The notes: a model not told the origin generated them from the sequence alone. A stretch of DNA of 64,000 nucleotides from Solea solea (GCF_958295425.1 NC_081145.1:20320465-20384464), one strand, 5' to 3'. Counted from the first letter of the stretch, positions 24,001 through 33,870 are shown. A program made the numbers and translations.

Positions 24001-27000
24001 GGGCAAAAGTGGGGTTTCTATCTATGGGTAATAGAGAGGATATGGCTTTAAGATTATAACTGGATTTGATTTGTTTCCAAATACAAATCATGTTATGGAT
24101 AATAGGATTGTTGTTATATAATGATCTACTGATTTTAGTAGGCGCTAATAGAATTGTTGCCAATGAATATGGATGGCATTCCTCTTGTTCCATCAGTAGC
24201 CAATTAGGTGGGGACTTTGTGGCGTTCAGCCAGAAAATAAAAGTCTTAATCGCTGAGGCCCAGTAGTAAAACAGAAAATTTGGGAGTGCTAATCCTCCTG
24301 CAGATTTAGCCCTGCAGAGATATTTCTTACCTATTCTGGGAGCTTTGTGTCCCCACAAAAAAGGAGTAATTAAGGAGTCTAAATGTTTAAAAAATGTTTT
24401 TTTAAGGAATATCGGGATATTATAAAACAGATATAATAACTGTGGGAGGAAGACCATCTTAACCGCATTTATTCTTCCGATCATCGAAATTGGGAGTGCA
24501 TCCCAAAACAATAACCTAGAGCGTAGTTTTTCTATTAAAGGAGGAAAGTTTTGTTGGAAGAGAGAGGAATACTGTCTTGTCACTTCTATTCCTAAATAGG
24601 TGAATTTATCCAAGGAGATTTTAAATGGGAGATTAATTAGGAAAGTCAGATCATCCCTGTGAACTGGCATCAAGACACTTTTTGTCCAATTAATCCGATA
24701 TCCAGCGAAAGTACCGAATAATTTGATTTTATCTAATAATACCGGAATAGTCATTTGTGGACGTGTTAAATAAAGAAGAATGTCATCTGCATACAAAGAT
24801 ATTTTACTAATTGTTCCTTTAGTGGTGTATCCAAGTATCTGAGGGTCAAGTCTAATACTTTGAGCCAGTGGTTCGATAGCAAGAGCAAAGATTAGAGGGG
24901 AAAGGGGGCAACCCTGCCTCGTCCCCCTACATAACTGAAACGGGGAGGATAATGTTCGGTTGGTTAGAATTTGGGCTGTCGGGTTTTTGTAGATAATTTT
25001 AATTAGTGATAAAAAACCATCTCCGAGATTGAATCTACTGAGAACTTCAAATAAGTATCGCCACTCAATCTGATCAAATGCCTTTTCAGCATCAAGTGCA
25101 AGTATAACAAGATCAGAGTGTGGTTCCCTTCTTGTGTACATAATATTAAAAAGGCGCCTCAGATTGAAAGTAGAGTTTCTGTTAGGTACAAAACCCGTCT
25201 GGTCTGGGTGAACTAACCCCCCCAACAAGGGGCTCAGTCTGTTAGCTAATATTTTGGCAAATAGCTTCCCATCAACATTTAGGAGAGAAATAGGGCGATA
25301 AGCACCTACTTCCTGTGGATCTTTCCCTTTCTTGTGAATTACCGTAATCACAGCTTCAGTTAAAGTTGGTGGTAGAGCACCTCTCTCTTGAGCATGTTTG
25401 AATACCTTTAATAAATAAGGAGATAACTTCTCACCATACTTTTTATATAATTCTCCAGGGAGTCCGTCAGGACCTGGTGATTTATTACCTTTTAACGAGG
25501 CAATAGTAGACTGAACCTCTTTGATTGTGAGCTCAGCATTCAGTGATTTACAATCTTCAACACCTAACTTGGGTAGGTTACATTTATCTAGAAAAGTATT
25601 AATAATATCAGGTTCTGAAGTGGATTTAGAAGTATACAAGTCTTTGTAAAATTCGAGGAACCTGTTGTTGATATCTCTAGGTTTTGTGAGTAACGTGTTA
25701 TCACAGGCTTTGACCTTATGTATTGTCCTATCATTCTCCATTTTTCGGAGCTGACGAGCTAACAATTTATGCGGTTTATCCCCAAATTCAAAGAACCTTT
25801 GTCTGGTATACAGGAATGCTTTACTAATCTTCACAGACATAATTTGATTGTATTCATATTTCAAAGTTGTTATTTTTCTGTGCAGATTTGTAGATGGGGA
25901 ACGAGCATTTTCCTGATCCAGTGCTTTGATCTGTTCTTCCAGGTCTTTTAATTTGGACATATTTTCTTTTCTCCTTGATGCTTCAAATGAGATTATGCTA
26001 CCTCTAATATAGGCTTTAAACGCCTCCCAGAGAGTGGAGGGAGAAGTCTCCGGAATATCATTCATCTCAAAATACAATGAGATTTGATCTTTTAGGTAAT
26101 CACCAAATCTTTTATCAGTAAGCAGGTGAGGATTTAATCTCCAAGAGGTATGCGGTTTATCTATGTGGTCTAAACATATTGAAAAGGAAAGTGGGCTATG
26201 ATCTGAAATTACAATACTATGATACCGAACATCCACTACAAAAGGTACCAGTTTGGCATCAACTAGGAAGTAGTCTATCCTACTATAAGAATTATGCACA
26301 GGTGAAAAGAATGAATAATCGCGACCTGAGGGGTTCATCATCCTCCATATGTCTAGGATATTTGTGTTATTCATATATGTATTAAGGAATTCACTTGAGG
26401 CATTTCTGGGAGGTTTCGTCGAGGAGGATCTATCTAGATATGCATCCAAAACGGTGTTAAAATCTCCTCCTATTATCAAATTAGTCTGTGACATATCCGG
26501 TATTAATGCAAAGATTTTCTGAAAAAATATAGGATTATCTGTGTTAGGTGCGTACATATTCACTAGGGTGAGGGAGATATTCTGAATCTCTCCAATCACT
26601 ATAACATAACGACCCTCTTTGTCGGTTATTGTTTTTTTCGGCAAAAAAGGTACACCTTTTCTGATTAAAATTGCTGCGCCTCTTGCTTTGGAAGAAAACG
26701 CTGAGTGAAAGATCTCTCCTATCCACTTTGTCCTGAGCCTGCCATGTGATTTATTATTCAGATGGGTCTCTTGTAAAAACATAATATCCGAGGTCAGTGA
26801 TTTAAGATGAGACAAAACCTTCCCTCTTTTGACTGGATTATTAACTCCCCGCACATTCCAACTGGAAAAAGTGAGATTTTTTTTCTCCTTGTTGCTATCA
26901 TTCATAGTACCCCGCGTATTGGTATTGGTAATCAATTTCTGTAAGGTCTTCTCGTCTCTTCCATCCCACTGCAGCTTCTTTCCCCAACCCAAATCTCCCT

Positions 27001-29430
27001 CCCCAGGTCAACCTGAACAACATATTAATAAAAAAAACAAAATAACATACTCTAGCCAATTCAAAGTGAATGGCGCGAGCCTTCTTAGGGAAGCAAAAAA
27101 CAAAAACTGATAACTAAGGTTACTTCCACACCTACTGGTGGCCTGTGTTAACTTCAAAATTGGTTCATTAGCTCTGAAACTTAATAATAAAGAAATTTAA
27201 ATATGAGAAAGGGAACGAACAACCACACAGGGGTATGCACGCACACACCCCGCTTCATACAAGCACGTCTATCGTCACATTTCACATGAACAAGGGAGAC
27301 GTAGAGTTAAACACAAATGCACTCCCCAAACCTGAACTGTGCATTCAAAACGTTTTTTTTTTTTTTTTTTGTTTGACCAGAACATCTTATGCAGCATATA
27401 CACATAAACAACTTTGGAAATTATCCAAATCAAATGAACATATTTCTATTTTTGTTATTTCTTCTCTGCCATTTAAAATTGAAATCACCTTTGATTACAA
27501 TCTGAAGGGGTAAGCATCCAAAAATTAGTCTTAAGCCCTGGAAATAAACATATAGCTGCTTGAACATTGCTAGAGTTTTAGAAACAAGAGGTAATTGTGG
27601 ATCACACTGGGCAACACACTTAAGACATAAAGCTGAATATAACCATAGAGCTCCATAAAATGAATAAATGAATAACGCTAACACTGAGAAGGAGAGATTC
27701 TTGTCGGATAATAACAATACAGTAACGTTATCTATATCATAAAGGATACAGTGTAGCAACCCACGACTTCCACACTATGCATGTATGTTCTTACCGTCAG
27801 ACTCTAGTTGTATGTAGTTAGGCAGTTATGTTTGGTTTGTTTTGTTTTTGGGCAGGTAACAGTTGTTGTGGTAAAAAAAACAAAAAACTATTCCTGAGAT
27901 CCATGATTAATCAGTCCGCTGCAGCTGTAGATGACCCCGAACCAGAGAGTCGCTCCGCGTACTCCTCAGCTTTTTTAGGGTCTGTGAAGGATGCCTGTGT
28001 ACCATTGTGTGTGACCAGGAGTCTTGCGGGGTAAAGTAGGCCATACCTGACGCCGGGCTTGTCGCGCAATAGCTCCCTGGCACGGTTGAATAGAGCCCGT
28101 CGCTTAGCCACAGTCGGAGGATAGTCGGGGAATATTTGAATCCTCTTGTCTCTGAAGTAAAGTTGCTTCGCCGCACTGGCTTTCCGTAGAATGTCCTCAA
28201 GCACATGATAATAGTGTAGCCTCAGGATGAAGGGTCTGGGGGGCTCTCGAGGGTCGGGGCTTCTCCGGAGGGTCCGATGCACTCGGTCAATAAGTGGCTT
28301 CTCATCCAAAGATAGCACATCTTTTAGCAGGTCAGCTACGAAGTCGCGCGGCCTGGGTCCTTCTACCCCCTCGGGAACTCCGATGATTCTAATGTTGTGC
28401 CTCCTGGATCTGCCCTCTAAATCCTCACATTTTTCAGTCAGTTTCCCCACTTCAGAATTCAGTAGTGTTACCTGGCGTTGGAGAGCAGTGATATCGTCGG
28501 AGTGGAGTGAGGCTGACTTCTCTAGCTCTGTAATAGTCTTCTCGTGCGAGGCCGTGGCTTCTTTAAGTGTTGAAATGGATGTTTGAATTTCCTTTTTAGT
28601 AGTAGCCAGCTCCTCTCTCAGCTCAGTGCAAACCGTTTGTATACGTACATCTATGGAGGCACATATATCGTTCTTTATCTGAGTGACTTCATTTCGCAGG
28701 TTAGCGATAGCAGCTAGTATTTCACGATTAGGTGGGTCCGCCTCGTCAGTCATAACAACAGGTAGAGGTGTGTTACTCGGGCCCGAGGGTTGGTCGGGGC
28801 CTGTTTCTTGTTGATCGTTTTTCCTACTTTTCACCTTTTTTGACATACTTTCCTTACATTGGTCTCTGTAATGTACTTGTGTGTATCTTATTGCGTCGTT
28901 CCGAGGATTTTAAGAGCGGATTTACAAAAGTTTAGTGTTTTAATAAAGATAAAGTTATCAGAGCTCGCGCGAACACGTCTTACTCCTCCATCGCTCAACA
29001 GCGCCCCCCCTCTTTTTTTATTTTTAAATATAGTTGTGAAATATTGTGCCGTACAATGTACATTTCAGGTAATTTCTGTCACAGGCTGAGCTTTGTGTGC
29101 CATCAGAGAGCTGAGGAAGAATCTAACAGAATGCTAAAATAACATTTGCTGAACTGATCAGCTCTGCCAAGTTGTTAGCATAGACAGTTCCTTACTAGAA
29201 CACACACAGCAACGTGTCAATGAATACAACTCATCCCCTCCATCATCAGCTAAATTAGCTTATCAGAGTGCATGATGGGAATCCTAGACATACATTGTTA
29301 ATAAGAGGAGACAAAAGGTGTGACTCACAATGCCGTGGAGCTCTGCCACTCGGCTGCAGAGATCTGGCCTCTGCTTCTCCAACGCCAAGTAGAAAGGATT
29401 CCTCAGGATGTTCTCATCATATACAGCCAT
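7565..29430 (-). CDS. ankrd27: ankyrin repeat domain 27 (VARP), Rab21 exchange factor and retromer effector; 27 coding exons
   Basis: Endosomal protein known to activate Rab21 through a VPS9 domain and to bind Rab32/38, VAMP7 and retromer. Coding exons (high to low): 29430-29329, 22818-22708, 22089-21781, 21496-21437, 20416-20363, 19772-19707, 19220-19144, 18638-18517, 17349-17271, 16885-16753, 16661-16569, 16317-16196, 15708-15626, 15499-15384, 14784-14692, 14392-14195, 13937-13878, 13548-13432, 12647-12603, 12482-12366, 11862-11668, 11321-11202, 10696-10523, 9553-9460, 9314-9253, 9166-9103, 8154-7565. Together they give 1151 codons plus stop with consistent phases (human about 1050). Start [17 protein letters not shown] matches the family start. 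VPS9 lies near residues 260-400 ([20 protein letters not shown]), ankyrin blocks near 443-606 and 720-882, and two CHPLC-x-C-x-x-C zinc motifs (exons at 16196 and 12366). The tail is acidic/Ser-rich and ends in a proline run. The last four exons are the least certain. A complete L1 sits in intron 2. Confidence 0.93.
7570..7586 (-). repeat. 17-base C tract in the last ankrd27 exon
   Basis: A run of 17 G on the + strand (C on the coding strand) codes the proline run just before the final His and stop. Such runs slip easily in replication and sequencing, so the exact C-terminus may differ between individuals or assemblies. Confidence 0.9.
8334..8545. repeat. copy 1 of a dispersed ankrd27 intronic repeat
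   Basis: Begins with a 17-bp direct repeat (ACTAGTAAAGCACTTTT twice at 8334-8367). It then runs through a TTATTATTTCTTGAT...AAATTATAGTTATTTACTTGCG segment, which recurs with substitutions at 11898-12165. Present in the final ankrd27 intron. Confidence 0.7.
9578..9815 (+). mobile_element. tRNA-derived SINE, antisense in ankrd27
   Basis: Shows a pol III A-box-like TGGCCAAGTGG at 9583-9593 and B box GGTTCAAATCC at 9627-9637, an A-rich stretch, then a body with an 11-bp perfect stem (CCGGGCGCTAC and its complement around 9700-9728) and an AT-rich tail. It begins only about 25 bases beyond the acceptor of the ankrd27 exon ending at 9553. A shorter relative lies at 13131-13320. Confidence 0.75.
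11898..12165. repeat. copy 2 of a dispersed ankrd27 intronic repeat
   Basis: Aligns with 8334-8545 over the GTAAAGCAC-TTATTATTTCTTGAT start, the TTATAGTTATTTACTTGC core and the AAGTTTTTGAAAGA-type end, with small insertions. Same orientation as copy 1. Confidence 0.7.
13131..13320 (+). mobile_element. degenerate tRNA-derived SINE, same family as 9578-9815
   Basis: Keeps the GGCCAAGTGGAAAG A-box region, a decayed B box (GATTCAAATCC) and the tail TTTCCCTATGGGGATTAATG, which parallels the CCCTAAAGGGATTAAT tail of the other copy. The central part is deleted, and substitutions show it is the older copy. Confidence 0.65.
14944..15370. repeat. two tandem copies of a roughly 200-bp repeat in ankrd27 intron
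   Basis: Copy 1 (about 14944-15172) and copy 2 (about 15187-15370) share in order a GGACCTTTTCT-like start, AATGAGGC/AATAAGGC, CTAATTTCTG, a GGTTAGG run and GGCTTTGTTTAGGC followed by AATGGAAGTC. Divergence is moderate. Copy 2 ends about 14 bases from the donor side of the exon at 15384. Confidence 0.65.
15503..15556. repeat. (CA)n microsatellite beside ankrd27 exon
   Basis: About 24 CA units immediately upstream, on the coding strand, of the acceptor for the exon ending at 15499; the acceptor's pyrimidine tract is therefore a GT run rather than a normal one. Confidence 0.9.
18001..18056. repeat. (AT)n microsatellite
   Basis: Uninterrupted AT dinucleotides within an ankrd27 intron, with a mixed TA/CA flank on the left. 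Confidence 0.9.
19288..19420 (+). repeat. degenerate teleost interspersed repeat fragment
   Basis: The order TATCCATCCTCTTTTGCTTAA, GGTTGGGTCATGAAGGCAGTA, GCTGAGCAAGGACCTCC is a decayed form of a very common fish repeat; a shorter fragment of the same start is at 31796-31826. Class not assigned. Confidence 0.45.
19905..20043 (+). mobile_element. tRNA-derived SINE with LINE-type tail
   Basis: A box (GTGGCTCAGTGG) at 19906-19917, B box (AGTTCGACTCC) at 19959-19969, and the tail GTAAGTCGCTTTGGATAAAA followed by GCATCTGCTAAATGA, a tail I know from many fish SINEs and their partner LINEs. A second copy lies on the opposite strand at 38251-38405. Confidence 0.75.
22892..22906. repeat. target-site duplication, 3' side of L1
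   Basis: 15 bases, TCTTTTTTTATTTTT, identical to 29011-29025 on the other side of the element. The poly(A) tail (T run on this strand) follows immediately. Confidence 0.75.
23111..26905 (-). CDS. L1 ORF2: apurinic endonuclease / reverse transcriptase
   Basis: 1264 aa from the ATG at 26905; an in-frame TTG 87 bases upstream extends the open frame but is not a likely start. N-terminal endonuclease motifs: [12 protein letters not shown] near the start, FLQETHL, IGGDFN and SDHSP. Reverse transcriptase motifs: [52 protein letters not shown] and the catalytic YADD box. Near the C-terminus CDKC, then HLHSYALCP before FW, is the Cys/His motif usual for L1-group elements. The protein cuts target DNA and copies element RNA at the nick. 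No stop or frameshift is present. Confidence 0.93.
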   Translation of the reverse strand: MNDSNKEKKNLTFSSWNVRGVNNPVKRGKVLSHLKSLTSDIMFLQETHLNNKSHGRLRTKWIGEIFHSAFSSKARGAAILIRKGVPFLPKKTITDKEGRYVIVIGEIQNISLTLVNMYAPNTDNPIFFQKIFALIPDMSQTNLIIGGDFNTVLDAYLDRSSSTKPPRNASSEFLNTYMNNTNILDIWRMMNPSGRDYSFFSPVHNSYSRIDYFLVDAKLVPFVVDVRYHSIVISDHSPLSFSICLDHIDKPHTSWRLNPHLLTDKRFGDYLKDQISLYFEMNDIPETSPSTLWEAFKAYIRGSIISFEASRRKENMSKLKDLEEQIKALDQENARSPSTNLHRKITTLKYEYNQIMSVKISKAFLYTRQRFFEFGDKPHKLLARQLRKMENDRTIHKVKACDNTLLTKPRDINNRFLEFYKDLYTSKSTSEPDIINTFLDKCNLPKLGVEDCKSLNAELTIKEVQSTIASLKGNKSPGPDGLPGELYKKYGEKLSPYLLKVFKHAQERGALPPTLTEAVITVIHKKGKDPQEVGAYRPISLLNVDGKLFAKILANRLSPLLGGLVHPDQTGFVPNRNSTFNLRRLFNIMYTRREPHSDLVILALDAEKAFDQIEWRYLFEVLSRFNLGDGFLSLIKIIYKNPTAQILTNRTLSSPFQLCRGTRQGCPLSPLIFALAIEPLAQSIRLDPQILGYTTKGTISKISLYADDILLYLTRPQMTIPVLLDKIKLFGTFAGYRINWTKSVLMPVHRDDLTFLINLPFKISLDKFTYLGIEVTRQYSSLFQQNFPPLIEKLRSRLLFWDALPISMIGRINAVKMVFLPQLLYLFYNIPIFLKKTFFKHLDSLITPFLWGHKAPRIGKKYLCRAKSAGGLALPNFLFYYWASAIKTFIFWLNATKSPPNWLLMEQEECHPYSLATILLAPTKISRSLYNNNPIIHNMICIWKQIKSSYNLKAISSLLPIDRNPTFAPSGLGGAFSRWNQKGIKCVGDLYIQGVFASFSQLQQKFGLESNQFFHYLQIRDYIRRHLEDFQTETKTLIDDCLKLPIYEPKLITRIYNNLLSFSPPPAYIHRRKWEKQFGEPITDDLWDKALEKIITCSHNARHCLIQFKIIHMLHFSKEKLHNIYPEVSPVCDKCKSSIATHLHSYALCPKIYSFWSGVFDIMSEVMRFVIKPEPLLIILGVSETFQKLNKAQQCFISYGLIIAKKIILTLWKSVNAPTSKMWLDELTNTLHLERIRYVLKDSLQHFDATWQPLIQYLADTNPT
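27911..28846 (-). CDS. L1 ORF1: RNA-binding coiled-coil protein
   Basis: 311 aa. A short basic N-terminus is followed by an extended coiled coil (about residues 45-150) and then the conserved [13 protein letters not shown] start of the RNA-recognition-like domain. The C-terminal domain includes [17 protein letters not shown], and an end resembling [12 protein letters not shown]. This is the usual build of the L1 ORF1 nucleic-acid chaperone (Transposase_22 type), which forms trimers and coats element RNA. The frame is intact. Confidence 0.9.
   Translation of the reverse strand: MSKKVKSRKNDQQETGPDQPSGPSNTPLPVVMTDEADPPNREILAAIANLRNEVTQIKNDICASIDVRIQTVCTELREELATTKKEIQTSISTLKEATASHEKTITELEKSASLHSDDITALQRQVTLLNSEVGKLTEKCEDLEGRSRRHNIRIIGVPEGVEGPRPRDFVADLLKDVLSLDEKPLIDRVHRTLRRSPDPREPPRPFILRLHYYHVLEDILRKASAAKQLYFRDKRIQIFPDYPPTVAKRRALFNRARELLRDKPGVRYGLLYPARLLVTHNGTQASFTDPKKAEEYAERLSGSGSSTAAAD
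29011..29025. repeat. target-site duplication, 5' side of L1
   Basis: 15 bases identical to 22892-22906, directly next to the G-rich 5' end of the element. The T-rich sequence fits the usual L1 endonuclease preference. Confidence 0.75.
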
Positions 29431-30699
29431 AAGGAGCTGGATGTCAAGATCCTGGAGAAAAGGCCGGAGGAGAGAATGTTGACAGATTATAATTACAATA
29501 ATCAACCAAGGCCTCAAATGGTGATGTTTGGGAGGAGAGGTGATTGAAAGTTACATTTTCAAACCAATTTATTCTCCTGATCGTAAGAGAAAAAAGTAAT
29601 ATTCGGTCTTCTCTAAAATTAGCTGATTACATTCCTAAGCACAAACCTCAACAACAACTCAGGACGGTGCCATCCGCAACTCTCTATTGACCAAGGCCTC
29701 GGTGTAGCACTGGCACCAGTCATTTATCTACAAAATGTGCCTCTTTATGTTTTTGCTGTGCCAGGACTCAACTGTGCAGTCCTCTGTGTCTTGAATGTTG
29801 AGGTTTGGAGATACAAATAAAATTCTATGCATGTTCAATCATTTAAAAATGGTCCACAAAAGGATCTTTTGAAAATTGAAAATGCCACTGAAAGACAAAA
29901 GCACCCTCCATCCATGCTGAACTACAAGTAGGTTGTAATGAATAAATGATGACAGTGATATGCTGTTTCCACAAAAAGGTATGTGTAAATCCTGCATCAA
30001 GAATTGAGTTATAGCCATTCAGCTGATGTCTGAGGAGAGAAAAACAAAGCCCCAAAACAGATCTTGTGATTCTTTCATGTCTCAAAAACAAAATGATACT
30101 CTTGATTAACCAATTAGATCAAATCAGCTGCTAAAAAAAAGAGACTAACAGAGCAAAATAAAATTACCATTTTAGACATTTCTGAGTGTTTTGCTTAGAT
30201 AGGCATTATTTTTCCTTTCCTTTTCAGATTATTTTGAAGTTATAGTTTCTTGCATGGCAAAATCTCCTGCAGACAAAAACTTCTTTAAAGTGTGGAAAAC
30301 TACAACTACAACTGTCCCTTTCCATGCAGTGACCCAAACCAAACCTGGATGTGATCACTTACCAACTTTCTAACCACAAACACTGTTTGTGTTCTAGTTA
30401 AATCAACTGATCATTTGAATCATTTCCAAGCAAAACTAAGAAACATCAGCTTGCTTAATTCTTTACTCTTTGGGTTCAGATTCTGACGTAGTGGAAACTG
30501 TGATGTCGTCCACATATCAGCCATTCTGAGACATTTTATTATTTTCTGATGCCTGGTGCTGGAGGCAGAGTTAAGGGTTTTCTGAGTGAGTGATCCGTCA
30601 CCAATCCCTGCTGTCACCACTCTCTTCCCATTTAAAAATCTCACTATGTTTTTGAATACGTACCCTGATCTTCGATCTGTCATCACTACCCATGACTAC

Positions 30700-30815
30700 T
30701 TAACTCACAAGACCAAGCAGCAGACCTGGAACACTCTCCCCAAACACATGCTAGAATACACTGACCTCACCACATTCAAAATTTTCTTCAAATCCCACCT
30801 CTTAGAAGTGCTTTT
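30700..30815 (+). pseudogene. possible LINE reverse-transcriptase tail relic
   Basis: A short reading frame contains TWNTLPKHMLEYTDLTTFKI followed by a KSHL motif, resembling the WNSLP...S...FK..LKTHLF segment that ends ORF2 in CR1/Rex1-like fish LINEs. No catalytic part is seen nearby. Lies in the ankrd27 5' intron. Confidence 0.4.
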
Positions 30816-32079
30816 TTACTCTAGACATTTTATCTGTGAGCATATGAGAATGTGTGTGTTTTCTTACCTATGTTATTTAATGTCTGTTCATAAACTGTGC
30901 CCTTTAAAAGTATAAGAACATGTTTAAAAGGTATTATTTTGTCAATTAATTGATGGCTTGTTTTGTTCATAAAAGGCAGAACACTTCAAATGACAGCAAC
31001 CAAAGATATTCAGTTTACCCTCAGAAGACATATTTCAGAAGCTGAAAGCAGTTAAGTAGTTTCCATTTTATAGAAACCCACTACAACCAATCATTCAATT
31101 ATCAAAACAAATCAATACATTTTAGTAGCTTAATTGAGTAAACCATTAAGCATCGCAGCCCTACTACTCTCCCTGTGACCTAACAGCCAAAAACAGCTAC
31201 TGAAACAACCAGCCGTCTGCTCCTCTGCCCCTTCATGCATGTTGCTCAAGAGAAATGATCAACACTGGACGATCACAACACTCCACAGGTTTACTGCTCA
31301 CCTCATCCCTCTGCTCAGTCATCAGATTCATTCTCCCTCAGCTCCAGCAGAGACTAAACTGTGGTTCAGTAGATTAGAGACGGACCACCCAGCCGACTGA
31401 GCGGCCTCATGACAGGCAGCTCAGCCGGGATGAAGCTGCAAGGAATGAGTCACGTGACCCTCATGGTCCTTGTGACCACCAAGGCTCGAAATTGCTCATG
31501 TATTCAGTAGTGTAAAAGAATGTCCGTCCCTTCGGGCCAAAGACATACACTTCATTACAGTACACACAGAGATTATGGTCATTCAGCTGGTATCTAATTA
31601 TGTGTGCATAGGAGAACACACGCTGAATGGAAACCAAGTGTAGTTTGATTTTCATTTTCATTTTAAGATATTATTGTTAAATAAATACCTGACAGAGAGA
31701 AACCAGGACGTCTAACAACTTATTCAAAATCTTGTATTTTATGTATGGAACAATATATCAATAAAATGTAACATAAATGATATAATAATAATTTCCATCC
31801 ATCCATTTTCTTCCGCTCATCGTCCTTTAATCTGTCAATAATTTTCTCCATTACTTGATTTTAAGGTGTCGGATAATGGTGAAAAATGTGTATCCAAAAC
31901 CTGAAATGTTGTGTTTTCCCCACAAACTAAATATTGTGCTTACATACAGGGACAACATAACTACAACATGAACTGAAACCAAGCAGCTTGCATTTATTGT
32001 GTTTTGTCTATGCTACTGCATGTATAAATTACATTGTAGTAGTATAAACATGTCATAACCGATTCAGAACTGTCCTGTC

Positions 32080-32400
32080 TAAACCTAAAAATTGATACAA
32101 CTGTTATTCATCTGCTCCTGTTCTCTCTCGTGTCTCTACATCGACCTCCCTCTACCCCTTTTCTGTCCCCTATTTTTCCTTTCACCCCAACTGTTCGAGG
32201 CAGATGCTGCACATTTTTTAAGTCTGGTTCTGTCAGAGATTTTTTTCTCTCCAATGATGCCTTGTGTTTGCTCATTGTATGAACTGCTGGGTTTATCTTC
32301 TCTAAATAATATTTAAAGGTTTCTGCCTTATTATGTACAGTGCCTTGAGATAATGTAAAGTTTTGGTTTGGCACTATACAAATACAATAAACCACACTCA
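32080..32400 (+). repeat. teleost LINE-type 3' end repeat
   Basis: Order CGAGGCAGATGCTGCACA, GTCTGGTTCTGTCAGAGATT, TGCTCATTGTATGAACTGCT, then AGTGCCTTGAGATAATGTA and GGCACTATACAAATACAATA. This order is a repeat found in thousands of copies in fish genomes and ends like a LINE 3' tail. Diverged, noncoding. Confidence 0.6.
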
Positions 32401-32537
32401 ATTGATTATCATGTACTTTCACAAAGCAATACATGAATGTATCATTCAGGATAATGTCTATAAAAAGTTCAAACCACAAAAGCAATTCAAGGGACAATGT
32501 GTTGATATCTGTTAGACTAATAAGAGCAGACATTTAA

Positions 32538-32599
32538 AGCTGTAAGGATGCAAAGAAGCAACAAACCCTGCTACAGAGCAGTTTAACCTTATCCTTAAA

Positions 32600-32646
<47 letters not shown>
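32538..32646. repeat. 49-bp repeat plus (AT)n, copy 1
   Basis: The 49 bases 32538-32586 are identical to 34231-34279; both copies run into a long AT/TA microsatellite on the same side (here 32603-32646). Confidence 0.9.
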
Positions 32647-32652
<6 letters not shown>

Positions 32653-33722
32653 AATAAAAGTCCAATCCCAATCTTAATTTGTGACCGAAACAACCTACCA
32701 TATGATGAAGCAAAGTACTCTGAGCAGATGGCAGAGGAGATCAGATGAGCGGGGGAATGAAAGACAACACCACTACTGTCTCCTTACTTCATCAGATCAA
32801 TACCAATTTCTCAGGAGCTCAAATAGGATTTGTGGCTAAAAAGTAAGCTTCACATCACACACACTGAACACATGATGCAGCCTGACCATACAGAATGAAA
32901 CTATCCAGATCTCTTCTGAGTAAAACCGAGAAGTGGGAAGACAAAAAACCTTACCAGCCACCTTTGACCTATAAATAACTTGACATCATCCCATCCTGTT
33001 TCTCAGGATCAAGCAATCAGTTGGGAAACAGCAGCAAAGTGCACGACTTCAAAGAGAAATCTAAAGTAAATTGACCTTTAACAGCTGACACGTGAAGTTA
33101 GACAAGAGACAAGAATGGGGCTTTACAAAATAAAATTATTGTCAATTATTTGAACATCATAACTTATCAATGTTTTTGCTGTGAATAAAACCAATATAAG
33201 CCGTTAGAATAATATAGACGACACTCGTTTGTTTTTCAGGCAAAATATTTTGCTCTAAATGTATTTGTTTCCAATGCAGCTAGAAAATTCAAGACAAACT
33301 CCATTTTGTTACCTCGTGACTTGGTTTGAGGATATTAGTAAATTTTTTTTAATAATCATTTAGAGCGATGTCTCCATAGTGTGTGTTCATGGCAGGTGAC
33401 TAATGTGTATGTGAGGGGTTGTTTTTTGCTAAACATAAAGCTAACCTACGCCAGCTGTTCACAAACCGCTGTAAATCCTGATGTGACACTCGATTTCAGA
33501 GCTGAGTACTGGAAGGTTAACGATAAAATATGCTTGCAAGCTATAGCGATAAAAAAACAGCAACATCGTTTTAAACCAGGCAAGAATCGTGAATATGGCT
33601 GTAGATGTGCAGTTAGCATTAGCACTCCTGGCAACCGAGGTCGCACGTCACATATAACGTTAGCTTGTTTACATGTTAGCATGGTCAACAGGAACAATGG
33701 TTAGTAAAGATGGACGCTTTAC

Positions 33723-33870
33723 CTCTTATCAGTAGGTCTCTCAGCTCATCCAGGCTTTGGCATGGCAATGAGGGGCGGCCACGGCAGCCTGTCAGGAGCT
33801 GTTTACTCGGATCATCTGGCTAAATAAACAGTTGCGGCAATCACCACCTTAGCCTTTAGTCACCGCCGGG
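33723..33870 (-). other. ankrd27: probable noncoding first exon of ankrd27
   Basis: Upstream of the first coding exon there is a good minus-strand donor (AG then GTAAAG) at 33721-33722, bounded above by GC-richer sequence suited to a promoter. The acceptor at 29452-29453 opens an exon whose first 21 bases are 5' UTR before the ATG at 29430. The upper limit of this exon is a guess. Confidence 0.35.

Larger units (their letters stand above)
22907..29010 (-). mobile_element. full-length L1-type non-LTR retrotransposon in ankrd27 intron 2
   Basis: About 6.1 kb, same strand as ankrd27. The minus-strand order is: 5' end starting in a G run at 29010, roughly 165-base 5' UTR, ORF1 (28846-27911), spacer of about 1 kb with an A-rich run at 27352-27371, ORF2 (26905-23111), AATAAA at 22937-22932, poly(A). 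It is bracketed by a perfect 15-bp duplication. Both reading frames are uninterrupted, and the element is not 5' truncated, which together suggest a recent insertion that may still be active. A coiled-coil ORF1 plus an endonuclease-reverse transcriptase ORF2 with a C-terminal Cys/His motif places it in the L1/Tx1 group, as known from fish; the exact family is not assigned. Confidence 0.9.
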
